Assembly (NCBI GenBank): GCA_038238185.1
Contig: JBBRXY010000003.1
Coordinates: forward strand, 1-64,000
DNA length: 64,000 nucleotides
DNA from: DATAQC01 sp038238185
GTDB lineage: Bacteria; Actinomycetota; Acidimicrobiia; Acidimicrobiales; AC-14
Reading direction: 5' to 3'
Shown here: positions 41,686 to 50,899 of the stretch, piece after piece
How positions within the stretch are numbered: the stretch's first letter is position 1
Layout: the number at the start of each line of letters is the position of its first letter
Position numbers and translations under genes: made by a program
The notes under the pieces: generated by a model
Told to the model about the DNA's origin: nothing
What the model saw: only the letters and a program-made list of their open reading frames with translations
The model's database searches: none

Positions 41686-42834
41686 TCATGACGACGGGGC
41701 GCCGAAGATCTCGTCGAGGCGGTCGCCCGCCTGGCGGTGCTGCTCGGTGACGGTGTGGGTGTAGGTCCCGAGGGTGATGCCGATGTCGGCGTGGCCGAGG
41801 CGCTCCTGCATCACCTTGTCGTCGCCAACAACGACCCGACCGACCGACTGGGCGGTGTGCCGTAACCCCTTCGGCGTGATGCGGGGCACGCCGGCCCGTT
41901 CGACCAGCACGTCCATCGACCGGCTGAAGTTGTTGGGGTCGATCCATCCCCCGAGGGCGGTGGTGAAGACCAGGCCGGAGTCCTTCCATGCCGGGCCTGC
42001 GAACTCGGCCTCGGCCTCCTGGCGCTGGCGGTGAGCCACCTGCACCGCCGCGGTCGCGGGACCGAACGTGACCAGCCGGGAGCTCTGCTCGGTCTTGAGC
42101 TGCTTGAGCACGGGCTTGCCCTTCTCCAGGGGCAACTGCTGGACCACCTCGAGTTGGCGCCGCTTCACGTCGACGTCGGACCATCGCAGGCCGAGGACCT
42201 CACCTCGGCGGAGCCCGGTCACGAGGGAAAGATGGAAGGCGGCGTAAAGGCGATGGTCGGAGACCGCCTCCAAGAACGCCCGCGCCTCCTCCAGGGTCCA
42301 GCCCAGCTTCTTGTGAACCCGGTCGCGACGGGGCGGCTGGGTGAGCACCACCGGGTTGCGGGCGAGCCGCCCTCGCTGCACCGCCTCCTCCATCGCCATG
42401 GACAGGATCTTGCGCACCATGCGGGCCGACGTCGACCCGAGCCGGGGCTTGCCACGCTTATCGGGGGCGGTGAGCGCGGTGACCCACTCGTCGGCCACCT
42501 CGGGGGTGAGGTCACCGAGGCGCACCGCCCCGATCAACGGGACGATGTGGCACCGCACGGCCCAGGCGTACTGGTCGAGGCTGCTGGTCTCCACCCGGCC
42601 CTGCTTCGACGGCAGCCACACATCGGACAAGAACCCGGCGATCGTCTCGGTCTCGGTACCCGTCCGGCCGGCGATCACCGAGGCCCGGAACGCGGTCGCC
42701 GCCCGCTTGGTGGACAGCGTGGCCAGCTGCTTGACCCGACGCCGACCGGTGACCGGGTCGTAGCCACCTTGGCGCACGACCCACTTGCCGCGCTGGCGCT
42801 GGACGTCCGGCTCGCCCACCGTGATCCACTCCAC
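41686..42834 (-). CDS. int: tyrosine integrase beside tRNA-Pro
   Basis: 382 residues. An arm-binding N-terminus (RGKWVVRQGGYDPVTGRRR), a core-binding domain (LDQYAWAVRCHIVPLIGAVR to EEAVQRGRLARNPV) and the catalytic domain. Arg is in TGLRRGEVLGLRW, His-x-x-Arg in GLRHTAQ, His in LGHADIGI and Tyr in GTYTHTV, so the active site is complete. GTG 42834 is chosen because the frame before it, to ATG 42888, has AT-rich codons and looks like leader. It lies downstream of tRNA-Pro in the same direction, consistent with integration into that tRNA. Confidence 0.88.
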   Translation of the reverse strand: MEWITVGEPDVQRQRGKWVVRQGGYDPVTGRRRVKQLATLSTKRAATAFRASVIAGRTGTETETIAGFLSDVWLPSKQGRVETSSLDQYAWAVRCHIVPLIGAVRLGDLTPEVADEWVTALTAPDKRGKPRLGSTSARMVRKILSMAMEEAVQRGRLARNPVVLTQPPRRDRVHKKLGWTLEEARAFLEAVSDHRLYAAFHLSLVTGLRRGEVLGLRWSDVDVKRRQLEVVQQLPLEKGKPVLKQLKTEQSSRLVTFGPATAAVQVAHRQRQEAEAEFAGPAWKDSGLVFTTALGGWIDPNNFSRSMDVLVERAGVPRITPKGLRHTAQSVGRVVVGDDKVMQERLGHADIGITLGTYTHTVTEQHRQAGDRLDEIFGAPSS

Positions 42835-42902
42835 GAACGGCCATCTTAGGGGCCGGGTGTGACATTCCGACATACATTCTGCATACATCGGCCGAAAATG
42901 AG

Positions 42903-42931
42903 AAGAGGAGGCGCTCGGTGCGCCTCCTCTT
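42903..42931 (-). terminator. Rho-independent terminator of tRNA-Pro
   Basis: Perfect 12-bp stem AAGAGGAGGCGC/GCGCCTCCTCTT with a 5-base loop. On the minus strand it is followed by CTCATTTTCGG with a short T run. It lies directly downstream of tRNA-Pro and just before the integrase start. Confidence 0.8.
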
Positions 42932-42954
42932 ACCCCCTCTGACCTGCTAGTTTG

Positions 42955-43032
42955 TGGTCGGGCTGGGGAGATTTGAACTCCCGACCTCTTGACCCCCAGT
43001 CAAGCGCGCTAACCAAGCTGCGCCACAGCCCG
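42955..43032 (-). tRNA. tRNA-Pro (anticodon GGG)
   Basis: Minus-strand cloverleaf: acceptor CGGGCTG/CAGCCCG, anticodon stem CTTGA/TCAAG with loop CTGGGGG (anticodon GGG), T arm GGGAG-TTCAAAT-CTCCC. CCA is encoded (42955-42957). Unlike the tRNA-Ala it keeps an encoded CCA. Confidence 0.93.
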
Positions 43033-43171
43033 AGACCTGCACTCTAGCTTCCAGGCAGAGCAGGCTTCCCGCCTGAGCGCAACGCAAGCCTCAACCGCGC
43101 CAGCACGGTTAGACGGCAGCGGCGTGACACATCCCGCTCAGTCGGGCTCGCTCCTCCTAGATTTGCAATCG

Positions 43172-44698
43172 ATGGCTCAGGAGAAGGTTCGTCTTCGCAT
43201 CGGCAACTTGGCCAAAGCCGTGCTGGTGACCGGCCAGGCCTATCAGGATCCGAAAGACGCCCTGAACGAGTTCGTGTCCAACGCCGCCGACGAGTACGCC
43301 CAGGCCGAGCGTCGCGGGGAACGCATCCGCGTCGTGCTCCGGCGCCGGGGCAGATACCCGATGATCGCCATTGACGATGTCGGCAGGGGCATGGACGCAG
43401 ACCGGCTCCGTCAGATGGCTCGCAGCCTCTTCGAATCGGCCAAGGTAGGCGACCAGCGGACGCTGGGCGAGAAGGCCATCGGCATCCTGGCCTTTCAGCA
43501 ACTGGGTGGGCGTTGCGACATCGTCACCCGCCCCGAGGACGGGACCGCCACGCATACCCTCCGTTTGGAGCGAGGCAAGGCGACCGCCATCCTGGACCCC
43601 AACGAGCGGCGTCGAGCCCGCCAGGTTCCTGGCACGACCGTGTACCTCTCCGAGCTCGACCCCGAAGTGCTGCGGGTCCTCACTCAGCGCAAGGTGGTCG
43701 AGTACCTACGCCGCCGGCGTGGCCCGGCTCTCGCCCGGAGCGACTACTCGATCGAGGTCGTCGAGGGCCGGACGGCGGAGTTGGTGACTCCCGAGGCGCC
43801 TGAGGGGGTTCGCCTCGACATCGCCGCCCACCCAACCCTGTGGGGTCGGATCGAGTTCGCCGTCTACGTCGTACCGAAGGACGCCAAGCGCCGGCGATTG
43901 ACGGTGGTCGGCCGAGCGGGCACCACGATCATCGACGATCTGGCCGAGCTGGAGGAGTTCGACCGGCCGCCCTGGACGTCGGACCAGATCTCCGGACAGG
44001 TCGTGTTCGAGGCCCTACAGCAGACGGCCGGGCGACGAGCGATCCTTCGGGAGCGGGACGCCTTTCCCGTCTTCGTCGACGCGTTGCGCGCCATCGAGCC
44101 TGCCATCATCCGGACCCTGGAGCGCGTGAACAAGGAGGTGGACGAGGCCACCGTCGGGCGGCTGTCCGATGCGGTACGACAGATCTTCGCCCGGGTGCTG
44201 AAGGAGCTGGCCGATCTCGAGAACCCCATGCGGACCCTGGTCGGCTCCGATCCCGACGGCAACGGGATGATGGGCCAATCCGAATCGGACGGCACGAACG
44301 GCACCGGTTCGGGCCCGCCGACGCCACCCCCCCAGACCGAGCCACCTGGTCTGGACGAGCTGGCGCCGAGCGGCGATCCACCCCCACCGGCTCCCCCGGA
44401 GGCGGGCGGAGGAAACGGGCGACGCTCCCGACATCTTCCAACGGTGCTGGCCGACCCCTCGCCGGGCGAAGCCCGTAGCCGCTTCGACCCTGACGCAAGG
44501 GTCGTCCTCTACAACGAGGGCCACCCCGACTACCTGCTGGTCAAGGACGAGGAAGGCCTGCTGCTCGACTATCTGGCGACGTTGGTCGCCAAGGAGTACG
44601 TCCTGTACAACAACCCCCGAGCGTCGGGTATCGAACTCGCCGAGGAGATGGTGGGCATGCTGATCCGTGTCCGTCGCCATCTTCCCCGCCGGCGCTGA
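43172..44698 (+). CDS. GHKL-family (HSP90/MutL-like) ATPase, orphan
   Basis: 508 residues. The Bergerat ATP-binding fold is visible: N box ALNEFVSNAADEYAQ, G1 AIDDVGRGMD, G2 LGEKAIGILAFQQLGG. The middle contains a topoisomerase/MutL-like second domain (RLTVVGRAGTTIIDDL). After about 360 there is a Pro/Gly-rich linker (PPTPPPQTEPPG), and the C-terminus has YNEGHPDYLLVKDEEGLLLD. No known partner nearby. ATG 43172 is chosen: TAGATT about 12 bases before it fits a -10 box for a leaderless message; GTG 43124 is in frame but without a ribosome site. Confidence 0.78.
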   Translation: MAQEKVRLRIGNLAKAVLVTGQAYQDPKDALNEFVSNAADEYAQAERRGERIRVVLRRRGRYPMIAIDDVGRGMDADRLRQMARSLFESAKVGDQRTLGEKAIGILAFQQLGGRCDIVTRPEDGTATHTLRLERGKATAILDPNERRRARQVPGTTVYLSELDPEVLRVLTQRKVVEYLRRRRGPALARSDYSIEVVEGRTAELVTPEAPEGVRLDIAAHPTLWGRIEFAVYVVPKDAKRRRLTVVGRAGTTIIDDLAELEEFDRPPWTSDQISGQVVFEALQQTAGRRAILRERDAFPVFVDALRAIEPAIIRTLERVNKEVDEATVGRLSDAVRQIFARVLKELADLENPMRTLVGSDPDGNGMMGQSESDGTNGTGSGPPTPPPQTEPPGLDELAPSGDPPPPAPPEAGGGNGRRSRHLPTVLADPSPGEARSRFDPDARVVLYNEGHPDYLLVKDEEGLLLDYLATLVAKEYVLYNNPRASGIELAEEMVGMLIRVRRHLPRRR

Positions 44699-44722
44699 CC
44701 GAACCGGGGCGCCCTGAACCCC

Positions 44723-44920
44723 TCACAGGTTGTGGACGAGCCACTCGATGCCCTGGACGGCGCGCCAACCCAAGTAGATCACCGTGGCCACCAAGAGCAA
44801 CTTGAAGTGCCACGGTGTGCCGGCGGGCTTGCCGATGACCGAGTCGCAATCGGGGCACTCCCCGCCCTCGCCCAACTGGCTGCCGGGCCAGTAACGGCTA
44901 CAGGGCTCGCACCAGGGCAG
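44723..44920 (-). CDS. small zinc-ribbon membrane protein, probable CTG start
   Basis: 65 residues. LPWCEPCSRYW and ECPDCDSVIG form a four-cysteine zinc ribbon, then WHFKLLLVATVIYLGWRAVQ is one membrane helix ending GIEWLVHNL. The frame has no ATG, GTG or TTG at the right place. CTG 44920, five bases after the phosphatase stop and with AGGG upstream, gives the N-terminus MPWC seen in similar proteins (from memory). It follows the PP2C gene on the same strand. Confidence 0.55.
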   Translation of the reverse strand: MPWCEPCSRYWPGSQLGEGGECPDCDSVIGKPAGTPWHFKLLLVATVIYLGWRAVQGIEWLVHNL

Positions 44921-44924
44921 GTCG

Positions 44925-46010
44925 TCAGACCCTGCGAATGGCCAGGATGGCCACGTCGTCGGTGAGGGGGGCGCTGGCGAAGTTGCGGGCGGCGGCCAGC
45001 AACGACTTGCACAGCACGTCGGCCTGCATCCGGGGCTCCCGGCGGATGGCCCCGGCGATGCGGTCCTCGCCGAACAACGCCCCGCCCGAGCGGGCCTCGG
45101 CCAGGCCGTCGGTGTAGAAGAGCACGAGGTCGCCCATCTCCAGGGGAACCTCACGACTGAGGTAGGTGCCCTTGGGGTCGAGGGTGAGCATGGGCCCGGT
45201 GGAGCGCAGGGGACGAACGTCGCCGTCGTGCCACAGCCACGCCGGCGGGTGGCCGGCCGAGGCCCAGCGCAACGTGCCCGCTTCCACGTCGACCACGGCC
45301 ACGCACATGGACACGAACTCCTCCTGGCGGACCTGGGGCGAGATCTGGGCGTTCAACTCCTCCAGCGCCTGGGCCGGGTCGCGGTACTGGCGCAGGAACA
45401 CCCGCAACAGGTACTTCACCTGGAAGGCGGTGATGGAGGGCTCGATGCCGTGGCCGGACACGTCGCCGATCACCACGGCGAGGCGCCCGTCACCGGAGGG
45501 GAACACGTCGTAGAAGTCGCCGGCCATGAGCCCGGTGCCGGCTTCGTACACCTGGCCCACCTCGAACCCCTCGACTGGGGGCAAGTCCTGGGGAGCGAGG
45601 CGGGCGGCCCAGCGACGGGGGGCCAGCTCGTCCTGGGACAACGTCTCCTCGGCCTTGCGCTCCAGGCTGGCCCGCTCCTCGATGAGGTCGGCCTCCTGGA
45701 TGAACCGGCGCCCGTAGATGATGGTCATGGCGATGGGTACCGCGAGCAGCAGGCGAACTGCGCTCAGCCAGCCGTCGGTGCTCACCGCGCCCAACGCCGC
45801 AATGACCGCGGCGATGGCGTAGAGCAGGGTGTTGTGGACCTCCTTGCGGTACGCCGAACGGGCCAGATCGGCGGCCACCGAAGGGCCGGGGCCGCTCATC
45901 TCCCTGATGCGTCGCCACGACCGTTCCAGGCGCAAAGCCGAACGGCCCCAGATGGCGCCGGCCACCAGGCACCCAAAGGCCACCACCAGCAAAACTGGGG
46001 TCGCGATCAT
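44925..46010 (-). CDS. membrane-linked PP2C (SpoIIE-type) serine phosphatase
   Basis: 361 residues. Two or three N-terminal membrane helices (PVLLVVAFGCLVAGAIWG, TLLYAIAAVIAALGAVST, LLLAVPIAMTIIYG) are followed by a coiled-coil-like segment, then a SpoIIE/RsbU phosphatase domain: GTGLMAGDFYDVF, VVIGDVSGHGIEPS, FVSMCVAVVDVEAGTLRWAS, GHPPAWLW, LFYTDGLAEARS, LTDDVAILAIRR. Metal-binding Asp residues are in GDFYD, GDVSG and TDDVA. It may dephosphorylate an anti-anti-sigma factor in an RsbU-type stress pathway. Confidence 0.86.
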   Translation of the reverse strand: MIATPVLLVVAFGCLVAGAIWGRSALRLERSWRRIREMSGPGPSVAADLARSAYRKEVHNTLLYAIAAVIAALGAVSTDGWLSAVRLLLAVPIAMTIIYGRRFIQEADLIEERASLERKAEETLSQDELAPRRWAARLAPQDLPPVEGFEVGQVYEAGTGLMAGDFYDVFPSGDGRLAVVIGDVSGHGIEPSITAFQVKYLLRVFLRQYRDPAQALEELNAQISPQVRQEEFVSMCVAVVDVEAGTLRWASAGHPPAWLWHDGDVRPLRSTGPMLTLDPKGTYLSREVPLEMGDLVLFYTDGLAEARSGGALFGEDRIAGAIRREPRMQADVLCKSLLAAARNFASAPLTDDVAILAIRRV

Positions 46011-46083
46011 ACCGGTAACGATGTTACGACGATCGGGACGGTCCTGCCGACCGTTGCCCCGCCTGAGCCCGCCATGGGCCCGC

Positions 46084-47412
46084 CTACCCGGCCCGTTTTC
46101 GGACCCGGAGCTTCAGCGGCGTCGGTCCGAACCCGAAATGCTCCCGGATGCGGCGCTCCAGAAAGCGCAGCCAGGTCGGGTGCAGGGTCTTGTCGCTGAA
46201 CAGGGTGAACGTCGGCGGGTCGACGGCTCCCTGGGTGGCATAGAGCACCCGGGCACCGGGGGCGGGGTGGGCGGCCTGGGCGGCTTGGACCACGTCGTTG
46301 AGCTCGCGGGTCGGTACCCGCCGGTGGTAGGCCTCGATGGCCTCGGCCAGCGCCGGCATGAGCTTGTGCACGCCCATGCCCGACAGGGCGCTGGTCTTGA
46401 GGACGGGCGCGTAGCCGAGGAACGCCAGCCGGTCCTCGAGGTCGATCGTGGCCTTCAACCGGCCCTCGGCGTCGAGTCGGTCCCACTTGTTCAACACGAT
46501 CACCACGGGGCTGCCCGCGGCGTCGATCCGCTCGGCCAGGCGCTGGTCCTGATGGGTGACCCCCTCGAAGGCGTCGATCACCAGCAGGGCGGCGTTGGCC
46601 CGGTCGATCGACTGGAGGGCCCGGACCAGCGAGTAGTACTCGGGTCCCTCGCCGATGCGGCTGCGGCGGCGCATCCCAGCGGTGTCGACGAAGCGAATGG
46701 GCCCGTCGGGCGTCTCCACTATGGTGTCGATGCTGTCGCGGGTGGTGCCGGGGGCATCGTGGACCACCGACCGCTCGTCGCCGATGAGCCGGTTGAACAG
46801 AGTCGACTTACCTACGTTGGGCCGCCCCACGATGGCCACGGCGGGGACGCCGGCATCGGGCTCTTCACCCGCCTCGGCCGCTTCCTCCTCCGGGGACAGG
46901 GCCGGAAGGGCCTCGACCACGATGTCGAGAAGGTCGCCGCTGCCCCGCCCGTGCAGGGCGCTCACCGGGAAGGGTGCCCCCAGCCCGAGTCGCCCGAAGT
47001 CCCAGGCGTCGGCCTCCCGGTTGGCGTTGTCGACCTTGTTGACCACCACGACCACCGTCGGTGCCCGTTCCTTGGCCCGCAGGGCCTTGCGCAGCACCGC
47101 GGCCACCCGATCGTCGTCGTCGGTGACCCCGACGGTGACGTCGACCACGAGCAGCACGACGGCCGCACCGGACAGGGCCCGCTCGGCCTGGCGGCTCACC
47201 TGGGCGTCGAGGAGGTCGGAGCTGTCCAACCACCCCCCGGTGTCGACGATCTGGAAGTGACGACCCGACCACTCGGCCTCGAGGACCTTGCGGTCGCGCG
47301 TCACGCCGGGGCGCTCCTCCACGATGGCCTCGCGCCGGCCGACGATGCGGTTCACCAACGTGGACTTGCCGACGTTGGGGCGGCCGAGGACGGCTACCAC
47401 GGGAAGGGCCAC
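46084..47412 (-). CDS. der: GTPase Der (EngA)
   Basis: 442 residues with the tandem GTPase domains of Der. Domain 1 has GRPNVGKSTLVNR, DTGGW and NKVD. Domain 2 has GRPNVGKSTLFNR, DTAG and NKWD. The C-terminal KH-like domain ends about residue 440. Der is essential for 50S ribosome assembly. It starts one base after the stop of the DUF512 gene, so the two are co-transcribed. Confidence 0.95.
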   Translation of the reverse strand: MALPVVAVLGRPNVGKSTLVNRIVGRREAIVEERPGVTRDRKVLEAEWSGRHFQIVDTGGWLDSSDLLDAQVSRQAERALSGAAVVLLVVDVTVGVTDDDDRVAAVLRKALRAKERAPTVVVVVNKVDNANREADAWDFGRLGLGAPFPVSALHGRGSGDLLDIVVEALPALSPEEEAAEAGEEPDAGVPAVAIVGRPNVGKSTLFNRLIGDERSVVHDAPGTTRDSIDTIVETPDGPIRFVDTAGMRRRSRIGEGPEYYSLVRALQSIDRANAALLVIDAFEGVTHQDQRLAERIDAAGSPVVIVLNKWDRLDAEGRLKATIDLEDRLAFLGYAPVLKTSALSGMGVHKLMPALAEAIEAYHRRVPTRELNDVVQAAQAAHPAPGARVLYATQGAVDPPTFTLFSDKTLHPTWLRFLERRIREHFGFGPTPLKLRVRKRAG

Positions 47413-47413
47413 C

Positions 47414-48823
47414 TCAGACTCCCGCGCCGGCGGCGACGGGGACCCCGAGGGCCTGCCGAAGCGCCACCCCGTCGGTGGCCACGACCTCGACGGGCCGGGG
47501 AAGATCGGAGGGGCTGGTGCCGTCGAGGAACACGCCCTTGGACAGACACACGTCGGGCAGCAGGTAGCGGTGGCCCTCGGGCTGGGCGGCCAGCACCGGG
47601 GCCAGGTCGGCGCCGACGAGTAGGCCGGTGACGGCGATGTTGCCGCCGAAGAAGTTGTTGGCCACGCCCAGCACCCGTACGTCGGGGCGACCCAGGTCGG
47701 CCACGAGGGGAGTCAGCACCCGGGCGCCGTACTCGCCGGTGAGGATGGTGACCGGGCGCCCGTCGTCGGCCGCCGCCTCCGGTGCCGGGCCCGAGCCCGG
47801 TTCGACTGCGCCGTCGGTCCTCGGAGCCCGGTAGCCGTCAGGGCCGGCACCGTCGACCCAGGCGAAGAACCCCGGCTGGGTTCCCAGGGCCTCGTCGGTG
47901 TCGCCCAGCAGCTCGGCCTCGAAGGCGCGGGCCATGCCGATCCCGTCCTCGTGCTGGGGAAAGCCCTCATAGGTCTCGGTGGACGGGAAGGGGCGATCGG
48001 CCAGCAGGTAGTACTCGTCGGCTGCGAACACCACCCGTCGGCCCACCACCGACAGGAAGGTTTCCTGCCATCCGGCCACCGTGTCGACCACGGCCCGGGC
48101 CTCGGCGACCGTATGCGCCCGCAACGAGGCCGCCGGCGACCAGCGGCTGATGCCCAGGGGCACCACGCACACGGTGGTCAGCTCAGGGAAGCGGTCGAGG
48201 ACGCCGCAGAGCGTGTCTTCCAGGACATCGGCGTCGTTGACCCCGGGGCACACGACGACCTGGCCGTGGACCTCGATGCCGTGGTCGAGGAGGGCCCGCA
48301 GCCAGCGCAGGCTGGTGGCGCCCCGCCGGTTGCTGAGCATCCGGGAGCGAACCTCGGGATCGGTGGCATGGATGCTGACGTTGAGCGGACCGAGGCGCTC
48401 GGTGACCACCCGCTCCAGGTCGAGCTCGGTGAAGCGAGTGAGGGTGGTGTAGTTGCCGTAGAGGAACGACAGTCGGTAGTCGTCGTCCTTCACGTAAAGG
48501 CTCTTCCGCAGCCCCGGCGGGAGCTGGAAGATGAAGCAGAACTCGCAGTGGTTGTCGCAGGTGCGCACCTGGTCGAACAGCGCCGAGGACACCTCCAGGC
48601 CGAGGGCCTGCCCGTCGGCCTTGCTCACGCTCACATCGAGGTCGAGGCCCCCCCGGCTCACCTCCAGCGACAGTTCTGCCTCGTCGGTGAGAAGCTGCCA
48701 TTCGATGACGTCGCGGGGCCGTACGCCGTTGAGCGACACGACCTCGTCGCCGGCCAGCAGCCCGGCCTCCTCCGCCGGCGAACCGGGCGCGACAGCTACG
48801 ACCAGAGGAGAGGGCACACCCAA
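47414..48823 (-). CDS. DUF512 radical-SAM-like protein with PDZ domain
   Basis: 469 residues. A PDZ domain (about 5-70; APGSPAEEAGLLAGDEVVSL) is followed by a CxxxCxxC motif in VRTCDNHCEFCF, the GNYTTLTRF block and NVSIHATDPEVRSRML, with the DUF512 C-terminus FFGGNIAVTGLLVG. The DUF512/YbxC family sits beside der in many genomes and resembles radical SAM enzymes; function unknown. It ends two bases before the der start. Confidence 0.9.
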   Translation of the reverse strand: MGVPSPLVVAVAPGSPAEEAGLLAGDEVVSLNGVRPRDVIEWQLLTDEAELSLEVSRGGLDLDVSVSKADGQALGLEVSSALFDQVRTCDNHCEFCFIFQLPPGLRKSLYVKDDDYRLSFLYGNYTTLTRFTELDLERVVTERLGPLNVSIHATDPEVRSRMLSNRRGATSLRWLRALLDHGIEVHGQVVVCPGVNDADVLEDTLCGVLDRFPELTTVCVVPLGISRWSPAASLRAHTVAEARAVVDTVAGWQETFLSVVGRRVVFAADEYYLLADRPFPSTETYEGFPQHEDGIGMARAFEAELLGDTDEALGTQPGFFAWVDGAGPDGYRAPRTDGAVEPGSGPAPEAAADDGRPVTILTGEYGARVLTPLVADLGRPDVRVLGVANNFFGGNIAVTGLLVGADLAPVLAAQPEGHRYLLPDVCLSKGVFLDGTSPSDLPRPVEVVATDGVALRQALGVPVAAGAGV

Positions 48824-48931
48824 GGATACGGCGCCCCCGGCCCATCGGTGACCGGGCCACCCATGGTCAACGAGAGTCGATGCTCCCGCCGGCCACGCTG
48901 CGCTCGCTCGACGCCCTGCACACTGGCGGGC

Positions 48932-49816
48932 TTACCGCCGGCTGCGCTTGCCCTTTTTGGGCGCGATCGCCGACGCCAGATCGGCCTCGGTGAAGTGGCC
49001 GATGACCATGCCACTCGACGCGTACCGGTAAAGGGCCACGCCGAACACCTGGCGGGCGGCGGCCTGGCGCACCGAACCCACCACGATGAGAGCGACGCCG
49101 GCCAATCCCAGGATCACTCCCAGGGAAACGCCGATCATCCCACCCAACCCCAGGCCCAGTCCCAGGCCGATGGCCAACAGGACGATGCCGGGGAGGAGGA
49201 AGGTCAACAGGATGCGGATCCCGATTCGGAACGAACCCGTCACCGCCTCGCCCCACTTGTCACGGATGAGCGCCACCGAACGCTTCATGGCTGCCGGGGC
49301 GCCCACGTCTTCGAGGACGATCACCGGGAGCACGAAGAACGTTATCAACGACCACGCCGCCGAAAGGATGCCGGCAAGGATCGCCCGGAGGATCGTCATG
49401 ACGACGTTGTCGTCGCCTCCGCCCTGGATCGCCGCGAGGATCCACCCCACGACCACGCTGATGAGCGCCCAGAGGCCGAGGGCCTGGGTCCGCTCGCCGG
49501 CGATCCGCATGCCGTCTTCAAACCTGGCCACCTCGCCCCTCATCAGGCTGTCGGCCACGAACACCAGGCCGGCGATGTAGCGCACACCCACGAAGGTCGC
49601 CGCCCACGCGCCGACGAAGAACAGAAGTCCTGCGGCGATGTAGGCGGGGGTGGCATGGGACAACGCGAGCAGCGCCAACGCCGGGGCCATGAAGATGAAG
49701 GCCGCCAGGATGCCGTAGACGGCGGCCAGGGCCGGGAAGCGCAGCAGCTGTGGGTTCTCCTTGATGACGGCCCAGGTTTTGTCGGTCATCTCGCCACTTC
49801 GTTTCCAGCTGCTCAT
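48932..49816 (-). CDS. DUF6159-type membrane protein
   Basis: 294 residues, six or more hydrophobic helices, no catalytic motif. The opening MSSWKRSGEMTDKTWAVIKENPQLL, read in two parts, and ARFEDGMRIAGERTQALGLW fit the DUF6159 family. The C-terminus is YRYASSGMVIGHFTEADLAS then a basic tail. Role unknown. Between the DUF512 gene and polyprenyl synthase, all on the minus strand. Confidence 0.75.
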   Translation of the reverse strand: MSSWKRSGEMTDKTWAVIKENPQLLRFPALAAVYGILAAFIFMAPALALLALSHATPAYIAAGLLFFVGAWAATFVGVRYIAGLVFVADSLMRGEVARFEDGMRIAGERTQALGLWALISVVVGWILAAIQGGGDDNVVMTILRAILAGILSAAWSLITFFVLPVIVLEDVGAPAAMKRSVALIRDKWGEAVTGSFRIGIRILLTFLLPGIVLLAIGLGLGLGLGGMIGVSLGVILGLAGVALIVVGSVRQAAARQVFGVALYRYASSGMVIGHFTEADLASAIAPKKGKRSRR

Positions 49817-49876
49817 GTCCGCTCCTTCGCCGGGTAGGTCCAGCGTACGACCATGCCGGGCGATATGCCGCCCGGT

Positions 49877-50899
49877 TCACCCCACCAGCGTGTAGGTGCC
49901 CGCCGTCCGCTCGCTGAGGGCCCATTCGAGGTAGGCGTCCGGGAGCTTGGCCAACCCGGACACCACCCGGCCGCCGTCAAGGGTGGCCAGGGCCTCGGTG
50001 GCAGTGCGGTTGAATCGCCGGGCCAGGTCGAGGGCCTGCTCGATGGCGCCGTTGGCCTTGACCAGCTCCAACAGATCGCTCACCGACGTCGGGTCGGCGA
50101 TGTACTGACCCAGCCTCGAGCGAAGGAGGTCGTCGTGATCGCCTTGGAGGGCGTAGAGCACGGGGAGCGTGTAGACGCCCTCCTTCAGGTCGTTGCCCAC
50201 GGGTTTGCCCATGATCCTCGTGGTAGAGACGATGTCGAGCACGTCGTCGACGATCTGGAAGGCCATCCCGAAGGCTTCGCCGAACCGGCTCAACGCGTCC
50301 ACCTGCTCTCCGGTGTAGCCGGTGCAGAGAGCACCGATGCGACACGACGCCCGCATCAGCGCGGCCGTCTTGCCCTTCACCGATTTGAGGACCGCGTCGA
50401 CCTGGCGGTCGACGTTGAAGAGGTCGACGGTTTCACGACTCTGCCCGTCGCACAGGTCGGCGATGGTCTCGGCCAGCACCTCGGCCACTTCCTTGGAGAC
50501 CCGGGCCGCCTCCACGCCCGCCCGGGCCAGCAGGTAGTCGCCCACGAGGATGGCGTGACTCGATCCTTCGATGCAGTTGACCGTCGGGACCCCCCGACGC
50601 TCGTCGGCGTCGTCGATGATGTCGTCGTGCACCAGTGAGCCGACGTGAACGAGCTCCACCGACACCGCCCCCGACCGCACCGATTGGCTCCACGACCCCT
50701 CACCGGCCACCGCGGCCGCGGCGGCGATGGCGAGCACGGGACGAAGTCGCTTGCCCCCGGCCTCGACCACGCGCAAGCCGGGCTCGAACAGATAGGTGTT
50801 GTCCGAGCGCAAGGCCTGGCCCAGGCCCTGCTCGACCTCGACGAGGTGGTCGGTCAGATCGGGAAGGCCCAGCAGGCCGGCCAGGTCGTGGGTCCTCAT
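49877..50899 (-). CDS. polyprenyl diphosphate synthase
   Basis: 340 residues. The two aspartate-rich motifs are VHDDIIDDADERRG (FARM) and FQIVDDVLDIV (SARM), with GGKRLRP near the start. Long-chain trans-prenyl diphosphate synthases make the side chain of menaquinone or other lipids. The start ATG 50899 overlaps the uppS stop (ATGA); the longer frame to 51379 is uppS read out of frame. Confidence 0.9.
   Translation of the reverse strand: MRTHDLAGLLGLPDLTDHLVEVEQGLGQALRSDNTYLFEPGLRVVEAGGKRLRPVLAIAAAAAVAGEGSWSQSVRSGAVSVELVHVGSLVHDDIIDDADERRGVPTVNCIEGSSHAILVGDYLLARAGVEAARVSKEVAEVLAETIADLCDGQSRETVDLFNVDRQVDAVLKSVKGKTAALMRASCRIGALCTGYTGEQVDALSRFGEAFGMAFQIVDDVLDIVSTTRIMGKPVGNDLKEGVYTLPVLYALQGDHDDLLRSRLGQYIADPTSVSDLLELVKANGAIEQALDLARRFNRTATEALATLDGGRVVSGLAKLPDAYLEWALSERTAGTYTLVG

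Larger units (their letters stand above)
37433..42955. mobile_element. eroded integrative element beside tRNA-Pro
   Basis: It runs from the broken junction near 37430 to tRNA-Pro. It contains an integrase next to the tRNA, a frameshifted excisionase, an XRE repressor, a winged-helix fragment and several toxin-antitoxin type genes. I found no copy of the tRNA-Pro 3' end at the left edge, so the left att site is lost or outside my recognition. Boundaries are approximate. Confidence 0.5.
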
